A stretch of DNA of 64,000 nucleotides from JACKJA01 sp050297015 (lineage in GTDB: Bacteria; Pseudomonadota; Alphaproteobacteria; Micavibrionales; Micavibrionaceae), in the NCBI GenBank assembly GCA_050297015.1, contig JBNKRZ010000011.1:1-64000 (forward strand), given 5' to 3'. The notes below the pieces were generated by a model. It had not been told where the DNA came from. It made no database searches and saw nothing but the letters and a program-made list of their open reading frames with translations. Numbering within the stretch: position 1 is the stretch's first letter; each line of letters begins with the position of its first letter. The translations under genes were made by a program, and so were the position numbers. Of this stretch, positions 25,137 to 34,477 are shown one piece after another.

Positions 25137-26397
25137 GGCGAATCCATGGCAATTCTTTTTCACCTTTGAAATAAGGTTTCCAAAGCGCGATCGTTACCGG
25201 AACGGAAACGTTAAGCCAAAAAGCCGTACACATCAGAGTATAAAAAGCTTCGGTACTGATAATCGATTTTTCGATATAGGCTATGCCCATCACGACGAAC
25301 GCCAGTTCCGCACGACCCAACATGCCAAAACCGATCATCAGGCTTTCCACACCGTTAAACCCGCCCGTATAGCGCGCGGCAAGGGCCGCCGATAAAACTT
25401 GAGCAAAAAACAACCCGACAAGCAGCATTAAAGTCTCGGGAATAACCGACACAAAAATATCCCAGTCAAAAATAATGCGGGTCCCCAAATAAACAAAGAA
25501 GACCGGTCCTATCCATGAAAACGCAACATTCTCGATAATCGTCTTTGTGCGTTCATAGTGATTGGTGCCATTCGTCCTATGAAAATTAAAATATTCTTCT
25601 TTCATGATTAGGCCGGCCATATAAGCCCCGACGGCCGGATGAAAACCCAATTCATGCGCGAGCAACCCCATCGCCAGAGCAATAATCAAAACCGTCAACG
25701 TGGAATGCTCTCCCCGCCCGAATTCCAACAAATGCCGAATGCCATATTTACCGACAACGGGAACCTTCTCAAACCACTGCGGCATGATATGAGGAAAAAC
25801 ATATTTTGCCAAAACAGCCACAAAGACAAAGAATGAAACGGTCTTGCCGACAATCATCAAAATATGAGAAAGGCCCACGCCCCCCTCTCCGGCGGCAATC
25901 GGTATTAAAACAGCCAACAATGCCAAAGAGGCGATATCATCTATAATCGCAGACGTCATAATCCCCGTTGCCGCCCGTGATGTATTCAGCCCCTCGCTTT
26001 TAAGGGAAACCATGGTCAGCGATACCGCCGTCGCTGTCATAGCCAGACCGCAAACAATGGCAACATTCATATTTCCCCAAAAATAATATGTCAGGAAGAA
26101 AGCCGTAAAAAACGGTGCCACAGCGCCAAAAAAAGCAATACCCCAACTGCGCTTTATACTTTTTATAAATTTCGTCGAGCATTCCTCAAAGCCCAGCGCA
26201 AACATAATCAGAATAATTCCAATTTCTGAAAAGCCCTCAATAAACGGATCTGGTTCTTGGGACAACACCCCCGTATTAACCATCAAAGATCCCAAAAACA
26301 GATAATATAAAACAGGCGTCAAACGCGTCTTTTGCGCCAAAATAATCGCCACATAAACACAACACCACACAAGTAAAAGAGAAGCTAGAGAATGCAT
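25129..26397 (-). CDS. CPA2-family cation/proton antiporter
   Basis: Inner-membrane protein of 422 residues with about 12 hydrophobic helices, of the KefB/CPA2 monovalent cation:proton antiporter family. FALGFEECSTKFIKSIKRSW and the conserved TSAIIDDIASL with paired Asp support this. It has no C-terminal TrkA-N (RCK) domain, unlike KefB/KefC. GAGG lies about 11 bases before the ATG. It runs into the zinc-finger gene (8-base overlap) and is divergent from mscS, so ion or osmotic balance is a shared theme. Confidence 0.9.
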   Translation of the reverse strand: MHSLASLLLVWCCVYVAIILAQKTRLTPVLYYLFLGSLMVNTGVLSQEPDPFIEGFSEIGIILIMFALGFEECSTKFIKSIKRSWGIAFFGAVAPFFTAFFLTYYFWGNMNVAIVCGLAMTATAVSLTMVSLKSEGLNTSRAATGIMTSAIIDDIASLALLAVLIPIAAGEGGVGLSHILMIVGKTVSFFVFVAVLAKYVFPHIMPQWFEKVPVVGKYGIRHLLEFGRGEHSTLTVLIIALAMGLLAHELGFHPAVGAYMAGLIMKEEYFNFHRTNGTNHYERTKTIIENVAFSWIGPVFFVYLGTRIIFDWDIFVSVIPETLMLLVGLFFAQVLSAALAARYTGGFNGVESLMIGFGMLGRAELAFVVMGIAYIEKSIISTEAFYTLMCTAFWLNVSVPVTIALWKPYFKGEKELPWIRHD

Positions 26398-26492
26398 CGC
26401 TCTGGAAACCTCTTTTAAAAAAAGGACAAGACGCTATAAATACTTTGGTAAGTATCCCACACCCCTTGATGAATAGAAAACATATAATTCAA

Positions 26493-27665
26493 ATGAATAC
26501 AAAAATCTCAGACAATGAAATCATGACCGTTAACGACCTATGGACTGTAACAAAAGATATATGGCAACACGGCTTTATGGGCGTGGATATCGGAAAGATC
26601 ATCGTAGCTCTGTTAATTTTCGGTACGTTTCTCCTGATCCGCGGGCTATTCAGCAAATATATTCTGGCGCGGCTTCATGCCTGGGCGGGCCGTACCGAAA
26701 CCAATTTCGACGATAAGGTTATCGACGCCCTGATCCCGCCCATCCGCTTCGTTCCCGTTATCCTCGGCCTGTTTTTTGCCGCGCAATATGCGGGACTGGA
26801 CGACAAGCTAAACAGCACATGGGACAGCCTCATGCGCTCCCTGATTACGCTTACGATTTTCTGGGCGCTGCACCGCGCGCTAGAGCCTATGAGTCACATG
26901 ATGCGCGGGCTGGAAAAGGCGCTATCCCCTACAATGGTGCAATGGGTTTTTAAGGTTTTAAAAGTCCTCGTCATCTTCATCGGCGGCGCGATTATCCTTG
27001 AAATCTGGGGCATACAGGTTGGGCCGCTTCTGGCGGGCTTAGGGCTGTTCGGTGCGGCGGTTGCCTTGGGGGCGCAGGATGTTTTCAAAAACCTGATTGC
27101 CGGAATCACAATCATTGCGGAGAAAAAATTCCAACCTGGCGACTGGATCAAAGTCGATGGCGTTGTCGAAGGCACAGTGGATTCCATCGGATTTCGCTCT
27201 ACACAGATCCGCCGTTTTGACAAAGCCCCGGTACAGGTGCCCAACGCTTTGCTCTCCGACGCGGCGATTACAAACTTCTCCCGCATGACACACCGCCGGA
27301 TATACTGGAAAATCGGCGTGACATACGATACGAACATCGACCAGCTCAAAATCGTGCGCGATGAAATTCTGGATTACATCATGAACAGCGATAATTTCGC
27401 CAAACCGCCGGAGGTCGCGACTTTCGTGCGTGTCGATGCCTTTAACGCCTCCTCCATCGATATTATGATTTACTGCTTCACCAAAACGACTGACTGGGGC
27501 GAATGGCTGGAAATCAAGGAAGCGTTCGCCATGGCGATCAAAGAGATCGTGGAGCAAAAAGCCGGAACCAGCTTTGCCTTCCCCTCACAATCGCTTTATC
27601 TGGAAAAATGGCCGGGCGATACGGCGGAATTGTTTGTCCCGCCTTCTTCAAAGACAGCGGGATAA
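26493..27665 (+). CDS. MscS-type mechanosensitive channel
   Basis: Releases solutes when membrane tension rises. Several N-terminal helices are followed by the pore helix LLAGLGLFGAAVALGAQ and the MscS beta domain (FQPGDWIKVDGVVEGTV), then the C-terminal alpha/beta domain. I choose ATG 26493 (MNTKIS); the frame is open to a TTG at 26445 and further ATGs follow at 26469 and 26523. None has a good ribosome site, so the exact start is open. The helicase gene begins 3 bases after its stop. Confidence 0.92.
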   Translation: MNTKISDNEIMTVNDLWTVTKDIWQHGFMGVDIGKIIVALLIFGTFLLIRGLFSKYILARLHAWAGRTETNFDDKVIDALIPPIRFVPVILGLFFAAQYAGLDDKLNSTWDSLMRSLITLTIFWALHRALEPMSHMMRGLEKALSPTMVQWVFKVLKVLVIFIGGAIILEIWGIQVGPLLAGLGLFGAAVALGAQDVFKNLIAGITIIAEKKFQPGDWIKVDGVVEGTVDSIGFRSTQIRRFDKAPVQVPNALLSDAAITNFSRMTHRRIYWKIGVTYDTNIDQLKIVRDEILDYIMNSDNFAKPPEVATFVRVDAFNASSIDIMIYCFTKTTDWGEWLEIKEAFAMAIKEIVEQKAGTSFAFPSQSLYLEKWPGDTAELFVPPSSKTAG

Positions 27666-27668
27666 ACC

Positions 27669-30428
27669 ATGTCGACCCCCGTGCAACAACCAACGCCTTC
27701 ATCTATCACCCTGCCCGCTATCGCAGCGCTGACGGTGAGTGCTTGTGAGGCGGCGCTCTTAACCGAAGACGGAGAGCTTAAAATCTTGCCGCACGGGCAA
27801 GCGCAAATGGATATTCACAAGCGCCCCGTGATGGTTTGTCACGCGCCCTACACACAAGCACGGCTGGGGCAGAACACAGCTTTAGTACCGTTTGATGTTC
27901 TGGAGCTGTTTGCCTTTGTTCACCCCGCGCGCTTTTGCGTCCCCACGCCGGCGGGGCTGGCGCAGGCTTTGGGGCTTTCCCTTCCCCCCTCATTTGAAGA
28001 TTACCCCTTCACATTGATGGAATGTGCGCAAACTTTACTCTCCGATCTGCAACGCGAGCCGCCAAAGGAAAAGGGATTATCCCCGCTTGAAGCCGCTAAA
28101 GTCATGGGGTTACAAGGCCGGGGCTGGGTCTGGACGCCCTATATTTGCGCCGCACTGGGGGAAGAATACGACCCCGCTGAGCCGCCCATTTTCAAAACGG
28201 CTCTCAACATTTGGAAACACCTGCCGGAATGGAGCGAAAACGCCCCGCCGCCGCCGCCCTCACACCATGGCGTAACAAAGGAAGAAGCATTAGAGCGCCT
28301 GGCCACCCTACGCGGCACAGAGGCCGAAGAACGCCCACAGCAACAAGACTACACTGCGCAAATTGCTCCGGCTTTCGATCCGCCGCTCACAGAAGAGCCG
28401 CGCCTGATCCTTGCCGAAGCCGGAACGGGGGTTGGAAAAACGCTCGGCTACCTCGCTCCGGCAACCGTGTGGGCCGAGAAAAATGAGGCCGCCGTCTGGA
28501 TTTCGACCTACACCAAGAACCTCCAGCACCAGATCGACCGGGAGATGGAACGCCTTTACCCCGACCCGGCACTCAAAGACGCAAAAGTCACCATCCGTAA
28601 GGGGCGCGAAAACTACCTGTGCCTGCTTAATCTGGAAGACACCGTCGCAGGAGCGGCGCTCGCCAAAAGCCCGCAGCAAGCCATCGCCGCCGGAATTATG
28701 GCGCGCTGGGCGGAAGCCAGCCGTGACGGCGATATGCAGGGCGGCGATTTCCCCGGCTGGATGGTTAGTATGCTCGGCCACCGGAGCACGCGGGCGCTAG
28801 CCGACCGGCGCGGAGAATGCATCTTTTCGGCCTGCGACCATTACCACAAATGTTTTGTCGAACGCTCGGTACGCAAAGCGCGGCACGCTTCTATCGTCAT
28901 TGCCAACCATGCGCTCGTCATGATCCAGACCGCCATGGCACAGGACAGTGAAGAGCTGCCCCGCCGCTATATCTTTGACGAAGGACACCACCTGTTTGAC
29001 GCCGCCGATAGTGCCTTTGCCGGGCATCTGACAGCGCAGGAAACTGCGGAACTGCGCCGCTGGATCATGGGGGCGGAGGGCGGAAAATCGAGCCGCGCGC
29101 GCGGCCTTAAACGCCGTTTGGAAGACCTTATCGCCGATGACGCCGAGGCTCTGAAAGCGCTGGAGGAGATCATCCACAACGCCCGCCATTTACCCGCGCT
29201 GAGTTGGTCGCGCCGTCTAAGAGATGACGCGCCACAGGGGAGCACGGAAACCTTCCTCTATGCGATCTATAATCAGGTACACGCCCGCAACAAGGGGCTT
29301 CATACGCCCTATTCCCTTGAAACAGAGACTTATCCGCTGGATGAGCCTGTACGCGCTGCCGCCCGCGCCCTGCACAAGGATTTATATGCGCTGGAAAAAC
29401 CGCTCAAAACGATTATACGCGCCCTGCAAAAACGCTTGAACGAACAAGCTGACACACTCGACGGCGACACCCGCAAGCGCCTCGAATCCCTTGCTCTGGG
29501 TCTGGAACGCCGCGCCAAAATGAGCATCAAAGCCTGGATAGATATGCTGGAAGCTCTCATCGCCGGGGCGCGTGAAGAGCGCTTTATCGACTGGATGGCC
29601 ATCGAGCGCATAGACGGGCGCGCGGTTGATGTCGGCCTCTATCGGCATTACATCGACCCCATGAAACCTTTTGCCGATGCCCTGAAACCGCAGGCACATG
29701 GCATGGCTATCACTTCGGCCACGCTTCGTGACGGCCGGAATGATGGATCATGGGAGAGCGCCAAAACCTGCACAGGGGCGCACCATTTCACAGACACGCC
29801 GCAGCAATTCTCTCTACCTTCCCCCTTTGATTACGCGCAGCAATCACGCATATTCATCGTCAACGATGTAAACAAAAACAGCGCCGAACAAGTCGCCAGC
29901 GCTTACCGCGTCCTGTTCGAAGCCTCCGGCGGCGGCGCGCTGGGTCTGTTCACCGCCATCAACCGCCTGCGCGCCGTTCACGGCCATATCGCCCGCACGC
30001 TGGAAGAAAAACACATGCCGCTTTATGCGCAGCATATTGACGGCATAGACACAGGTACGCTGGTTAACATCTTCCGCACCGATACCCATGCCTGCCTGTT
30101 GGGAACCGATGCGGTGCGGGACGGCGTTGACGTGCCGGGCGAATCTTTGCGGCTTTTGGTCTATGACCGTGTGCCGTGGCCGCGCCCGACAATCCTGCAC
30201 AAAGCCCGCCGCAATGCCTTTGGCGGGCGTGCCCATGATGAGATGATAACCCGCCTGAAATTGCGGCAGGCTTTTGGCCGCTTAATCCGCCAGAATAACG
30301 ATCAAGGCGTCTTTGTTATCCTTGACGGCGGCCTGCCGAGCAAATTACTCACCGCCTTCCCGGAAGATGTCCCCATCGAACGCATCGGTCTTGCCGAGAC
30401 CGCAGAAAAAATAAAAGATTTCCTATGA
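27669..30428 (+). CDS. DinG/XPD-like superfamily 2 DNA helicase
   Basis: ATP-dependent 5'-3' helicase of 919 residues. Walker A GTGVGKT is at about residue 250 and the Walker B/DEGH box (FDEGHHLFD) at about 436. Four Cys, in NYLCLL (about 318) and GECIFSACDHYHKC (about 384-395), match the iron-sulfur cluster site of XPD/DinG. The last motifs RDGVDVPGE and FGRLIRQ are complete. The N-terminal 240 residues are an extra domain without a recognised fold. Family members act in DNA repair and R-loop removal. Its stop overlaps pabB by 4 bases (ATGA). Confidence 0.92.
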   Translation: MSTPVQQPTPSSITLPAIAALTVSACEAALLTEDGELKILPHGQAQMDIHKRPVMVCHAPYTQARLGQNTALVPFDVLELFAFVHPARFCVPTPAGLAQALGLSLPPSFEDYPFTLMECAQTLLSDLQREPPKEKGLSPLEAAKVMGLQGRGWVWTPYICAALGEEYDPAEPPIFKTALNIWKHLPEWSENAPPPPPSHHGVTKEEALERLATLRGTEAEERPQQQDYTAQIAPAFDPPLTEEPRLILAEAGTGVGKTLGYLAPATVWAEKNEAAVWISTYTKNLQHQIDREMERLYPDPALKDAKVTIRKGRENYLCLLNLEDTVAGAALAKSPQQAIAAGIMARWAEASRDGDMQGGDFPGWMVSMLGHRSTRALADRRGECIFSACDHYHKCFVERSVRKARHASIVIANHALVMIQTAMAQDSEELPRRYIFDEGHHLFDAADSAFAGHLTAQETAELRRWIMGAEGGKSSRARGLKRRLEDLIADDAEALKALEEIIHNARHLPALSWSRRLRDDAPQGSTETFLYAIYNQVHARNKGLHTPYSLETETYPLDEPVRAAARALHKDLYALEKPLKTIIRALQKRLNEQADTLDGDTRKRLESLALGLERRAKMSIKAWIDMLEALIAGAREERFIDWMAIERIDGRAVDVGLYRHYIDPMKPFADALKPQAHGMAITSATLRDGRNDGSWESAKTCTGAHHFTDTPQQFSLPSPFDYAQQSRIFIVNDVNKNSAEQVASAYRVLFEASGGGALGLFTAINRLRAVHGHIARTLEEKHMPLYAQHIDGIDTGTLVNIFRTDTHACLLGTDAVRDGVDVPGESLRLLVYDRVPWPRPTILHKARRNAFGGRAHDEMITRLKLRQAFGRLIRQNNDQGVFVILDGGLPSKLLTAFPEDVPIERIGLAETAEKIKDFL

Positions 30429-31768
30429 TAAACGCGCAGCAAAACATACGGGAATGGCATGGCGCAGACGCGCCCACTTGCGCGCGCGCTTTGTGCCGGG
30501 AGCCTTACGCCCTCTATTTTGACAGCTGCCGTCCCGAACACCCCCTTAACCGCTACAGCATTATTTGCTGGGCGCCGGCTGAAACAATCACCGCCAAAAA
30601 TGGAACAATCACACATAACGACGCGGATGTCGGCCCCGGCGATGTTTTTTCCTTTTTGCAAGACCGTCTACGCGCTTACGATTTTGCTGCAGCTAAGGAC
30701 ATTCCAGCCCTCCCCTTTATCGGCGGCGCAGCAGGCTATTTCGGCTATGACCTTGGCCGTACATTAGAAGTCTTACCCGCCACCGCGCAGGACGACATCA
30801 ACATGCCGGACATGATGATCGGCATTTATACCAACGCCCTCGTTTTCAACCATAGCACTGACAAGGCATGGCTGATCGGTGAAGAACCGCAAATCAAAGA
30901 GACGCCTTCCCCCGCACAAAATGACACATCTCTCGACTGGAAATTTATCAAAACCGAAGAAGAATATTGTGCGGATATTCAAACGGCCATTGATTACATC
31001 TATGCGGGGGAAATCTATCAGGTCAATCTCTCGCGCCGGATGGACGCCCCCTTGCCACCGGGCTTTGACGCACTGGATCACTATATGATGCTGCGCACCA
31101 TTAACCCCGCGCCCTTTTGCAGCTATATGAATTTCGGGGATATCGCTCTCTCTTCTACCTCGCCGGAGCGTTTCCTGTTCGTCGAAGGAAAAAATGCCGA
31201 ATCTCGCCCCATCAAGGGCACACTGCCCAGCGATCAAGGCGCTGCTTTGCTGCAAAATAGCGCAAAAGACCGCGCCGAGAACACAATGATTGTTGATTTG
31301 CTGCGCAACGATCTCTCAAAAATTTGCGATTTTCATTCCGTCAAAGTCCCGGCCCTCTGCGCGTTAGAAACATTCGCGGGCGTTCATCACCTTGTCTCCA
31401 CCGTTACCGGCACGCTGCGAGGAGACAAAGACGCGCTTGACCTTTTGCGCGCTTGTTTTCCCGGCGGCTCTATCACCGGCGCGCCCAAAATCCGTTCCAT
31501 GGAAATCATCGAAGAGCTGGAACCCACGCGCCGCGGCGCTTATTGCGGGGCGATGGGCTATATCGGCTTTGATGGAAAAATGGACACAAACATCGCCATC
31601 CGCACTTTGATCTATGCGAACGGCAGGGCCTACTTGCAAACAGGCGGCGGGATTGTGAGCGATTCCGTCCCCGCCAAGGAATTACAGGAAAGCCTGGACA
31701 AGGCCGCTAAAATCCTTGAAAGCTTTGAAACCACGGCGCAACAAAAGCGAAAGGCCCAGCGCGCATGA
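30425..31768 (+). CDS. pabB: Aminodeoxychorismate synthase component I
   Basis: Converts chorismate and ammonia to 4-amino-4-deoxychorismate for folate synthesis. The chorismate-binding domain shows PIKGTLP: the Lys here is typical of PabB, whereas TrpE has Ala. Further blocks are DLLRNDLSKIC and GGSITGAPKIRSME. 447 residues is the usual length. The start overlaps the helicase stop and its stop overlaps pabC, each by 4 bases, so helicase-pabB-pabC are translationally coupled. No glutaminase subunit (PabA) is seen nearby. Confidence 0.94.
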   Translation: MINAQQNIREWHGADAPTCARALCREPYALYFDSCRPEHPLNRYSIICWAPAETITAKNGTITHNDADVGPGDVFSFLQDRLRAYDFAAAKDIPALPFIGGAAGYFGYDLGRTLEVLPATAQDDINMPDMMIGIYTNALVFNHSTDKAWLIGEEPQIKETPSPAQNDTSLDWKFIKTEEEYCADIQTAIDYIYAGEIYQVNLSRRMDAPLPPGFDALDHYMMLRTINPAPFCSYMNFGDIALSSTSPERFLFVEGKNAESRPIKGTLPSDQGAALLQNSAKDRAENTMIVDLLRNDLSKICDFHSVKVPALCALETFAGVHHLVSTVTGTLRGDKDALDLLRACFPGGSITGAPKIRSMEIIEELEPTRRGAYCGAMGYIGFDGKMDTNIAIRTLIYANGRAYLQTGGGIVSDSVPAKELQESLDKAAKILESFETTAQQKRKAQRA

Positions 31769-32523
31769 ACGATGTCATCTATTTTAACGGCGCTTTTATC
31801 ACAAAGCCCGCCGCCCTGATTGCCGCCGATGATTGCGGCTTCACGACCGGGATTGGCGTTTTCGACTCCCTTCTGGCCGACAACGGCGTGCCGCTCCACG
31901 CCGCCGACCATTACGAACGCTTAATGCATGATGCGCTGACGGTAACGGGCCTAACGCCCGCCCTTTCGTTTGAGCAATTTCAGGATATTTGCCTGCGTTT
32001 GCTCCATGAAAACGATTTAGAGCAAGGCCATGCCCGCATCCGCAGCACAATCACCGGCGGGATTGTTGCCGCCCCCTTGACCCCCGCGCAAACGCCCACG
32101 CTTTTAATCAGCACCAAACATTGCCCCGCACCGGAAGAAAACGCCGCGCCTCTCACTTGCGCAATCATAGAAGATTTTCCCCGTATCACGGGATGCGTTC
32201 TCGAAAATTGCAAACGGCTTGATTATTCACGCTCCTACGCGGCCCGCCGCAAAGCCGAGAGCTTGGGCGCACAAGAAGCCATCCTGACCAACACCGACGG
32301 TAACATGGCCTGCGGCGCGACCAGCAATCTGTTCATCGAAGAAAACGGTGCACTGATTACCCCGCCGCTCTCCGATGGTGTGCTGGCCGGGGTGACACGA
32401 AAACACATCATCGCAGCACGCCACGCACGGGAAGAAAGTATATCAATCGCACGTTTGCATGCCGCCGAAAGAATCTACCTGACCAACAGTTTTATAGAAA
32501 TGCGTCCGGTAGCTCTTCTTTGA
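31765..32523 (+). CDS. pabC: Aminodeoxychorismate lyase / class IV aminotransferase
   Basis: PLP-dependent fold type IV enzyme of 252 residues. It carries the typical start FNGAF and the block MACGATSNLFIEENG. CKRLDYSRSYA is a likely site for the PLP Lys. Directly behind pabB with a 4-base overlap, so the expected reaction is 4-amino-4-deoxychorismate to 4-aminobenzoate and pyruvate. The family also includes branched-chain and D-amino acid aminotransferases, so context decides the assignment. Confidence 0.88.
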   Translation: MNDVIYFNGAFITKPAALIAADDCGFTTGIGVFDSLLADNGVPLHAADHYERLMHDALTVTGLTPALSFEQFQDICLRLLHENDLEQGHARIRSTITGGIVAAPLTPAQTPTLLISTKHCPAPEENAAPLTCAIIEDFPRITGCVLENCKRLDYSRSYAARRKAESLGAQEAILTNTDGNMACGATSNLFIEENGALITPPLSDGVLAGVTRKHIIAARHAREESISIARLHAAERIYLTNSFIEMRPVALL

Positions 32524-32643
32524 GAGGAGGAAATATCAATCCGAATCAATAGGTTGCGGCAAAACTTTGCGCTCAAACGCCCATATATGCTTAAATGGCC
32601 CCCATAAAGACCGTATTAAGTAAAAGAACGGGTGTGTAAATAG

Positions 32644-34005
32644 ATGACTACGAACCAAAACAGGGACGATGAAAACGTCCTCGACTTTCCCTTTGCGCGG
32701 CAATTTCTCCCTGCCTATGACCGGATCATAGCGGATGGGACGCCACAAAAAACCCAGTTGAAATGGATATCGCTTATTTCCGAACTGGATACGGCCCTTA
32801 AAGCGCAAAAAGAAAGACGCTACGCCGATGCGCAAAGATCCTACAAAAGGATGCTAGGTCATTCTCATGACCTTTTCCAAAAGGGACAACACCAAGATGC
32901 CTTACGCACAAAAGGGCTTTATAAGAATCACGTGGATCTCTTTATAACCCTGACCAGCGGCGCGATGAAACAAGGCACCCCGGCGGGAAAATTGCTCTCA
33001 GCCATCCGCGATGACTACAAAATGTGGAACTCTCCCCTCGATGCGTTAAACCAAGCCATTGAAGCGAAAAAAGAGGGGCGGGATCAAGCGGCTCTGGACG
33101 CTTACACAAAAGCCATCAAAAGGATGAAATTATTTTCCAAAAGCACGGAGGGTGAATCGTCAAAAACTAAGATACTGCGTCAAAAATACATAAAAGATTT
33201 CATCGCGCAGACTAGCGACGCCATAAAAAAAGGAACGCCAGAAGGAAAAATTCTGGCCGCCCTTCGTGATGATCTTTTGTTCAAAAACGGAAAAAAACAG
33301 CAGGAACAAACCATCAAGGTGGAACCACTGACGAAAGAGCCTTTCTCTATCAAGGGGCCTATGGGCGTCACCCCCATTGAAATCGCAACACCGAAGGAAC
33401 AAATCAAACACAGCTATGCTTTTACGAGCGGGGAGATCGCCCAGGCAGGCGCCCGTTTAATCAAGCTCGCCAAAACGCATACAGGGCTTGATGTAACAGA
33501 TCTTCTCTCTGAAATCCGTAAGATGGATATGTCTCTGAAAAAAGGTAACAAGCCTCTGGAACCAAACAGGCTGTGGGATAGTTTTTACAATTTCGACAAA
33601 AAAATCGCAGAAAAGCACGCGCGGATATCTGCGGCCCCCGTTAAGAAAGGTTTGCTGGAAGCATGGCAAAACGTTAACAGCGCCCTGCAAGATACATTGC
33701 GCCATGGCAACGATCTGGCAAGCAACTCTATACGTCAGGAATTAAAACGTCACAAACAAAAACCGGGCGGTTTTGCCCCCTTCTATCAACCGACAATCCG
33801 GAGCATTTTGGCCGATCACTTCCGGAAGGCCATCAATAAAGTAACCAAACCGGTTTCCTCACGGATCGCGCCGCTCTTTAAAGCGGCCCACAACGATGAC
33901 ACAGCGGATGTCATCGAGCTATCCACGTATCAAGCGCCTGTGGCTACGAATAGAGTCGTGCCCGGCAAAAAACAGACAGCGCCTCAACTGGCGCGGAATA
34001 TGTAA
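32644..34005 (+). CDS. Hypothetical protein with duplicated helical domain, 453 residues
   Basis: I do not recognise the family. Two tandem copies of a domain of about 80-90 residues are clear: copy 1 at about 48-123 (ALKAQKERRYADAQRSYKRM ... GTPAGKLLSAIRDD) and copy 2 at about 136-220 (AIEAKKEGRDQAALDAYTKA ... GTPEGKILAALRDD). The first helices look like TPR or MIT-type hairpins. The C-terminal half is basic with no clear repeat. No signal peptide. Converges on atpC with 18 bases between. Confidence 0.7.
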   Translation: MTTNQNRDDENVLDFPFARQFLPAYDRIIADGTPQKTQLKWISLISELDTALKAQKERRYADAQRSYKRMLGHSHDLFQKGQHQDALRTKGLYKNHVDLFITLTSGAMKQGTPAGKLLSAIRDDYKMWNSPLDALNQAIEAKKEGRDQAALDAYTKAIKRMKLFSKSTEGESSKTKILRQKYIKDFIAQTSDAIKKGTPEGKILAALRDDLLFKNGKKQQEQTIKVEPLTKEPFSIKGPMGVTPIEIATPKEQIKHSYAFTSGEIAQAGARLIKLAKTHTGLDVTDLLSEIRKMDMSLKKGNKPLEPNRLWDSFYNFDKKIAEKHARISAAPVKKGLLEAWQNVNSALQDTLRHGNDLASNSIRQELKRHKQKPGGFAPFYQPTIRSILADHFRKAINKVTKPVSSRIAPLFKAAHNDDTADVIELSTYQAPVATNRVVPGKKQTAPQLARNM

Positions 34006-34023
34006 GGAATAAAGCGCTGTGTG

Positions 34024-34452
34024 TCAGGCCGCCAACGGCCCGGCCACAGCTTCCAACTTGGCTTTCGCGATAAGCAAGGCCTTTTGAGCACGGGCTTTGT
34101 CTGCCGCACCTTCCAGCATTTTCAGATCATCGTTCAGATTATCGATTCTCTGGCGCAGCGCGGCTTCATCCAGATCACTTACACTAATAGCTTCTTCGGC
34201 CAAAATCGTGCAATTATCGGGTGAGATATCGGCAAAGCCCCCCGCAATAAATATGCGTTTAGGCGTAGATCCCTCGCTGGCAAACACCTCAACCACCCCG
34301 GCCTTCAATGAAGAGACCAAGGCGCTGTGATTAGGTAGCACGCCCATTGTTCCCTCTTCACCGGGAATAACCGCCATAACAGCGGCTTCCGAGAGCAACT
34401 TTTCCTCTGGTGAGACCAGTTCAAAATTAAATGTTTGTGCGTTTTCAGCCAT
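34024..34452 (-). CDS. atpC: ATP synthase F1, epsilon subunit
   Basis: 142 residues: an N-terminal beta-sandwich (FELVSPEEKLLSEAAVMAVI, GEEGTMGVLPNHSALVS) and a C-terminal helical hairpin that can inhibit the rotor. Last gene of the F1 operon; AGGTG lies before the ATG, 25 bases after the atpD stop. Confidence 0.96.
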   Translation of the reverse strand: MAENAQTFNFELVSPEEKLLSEAAVMAVIPGEEGTMGVLPNHSALVSSLKAGVVEVFASEGSTPKRIFIAGGFADISPDNCTILAEEAISVSDLDEAALRQRIDNLNDDLKMLEGAADKARAQKALLIAKAKLEAVAGPLAA

Positions 34453-34477
34453 GCCGTTTACACCTACTGCTCTGTTA

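Noticed and set aside
30425..31768. Anthranilate synthase TrpE instead of PabB
   Set aside because: The PIKGT Lys and the adjacent pabC gene favour PabB.
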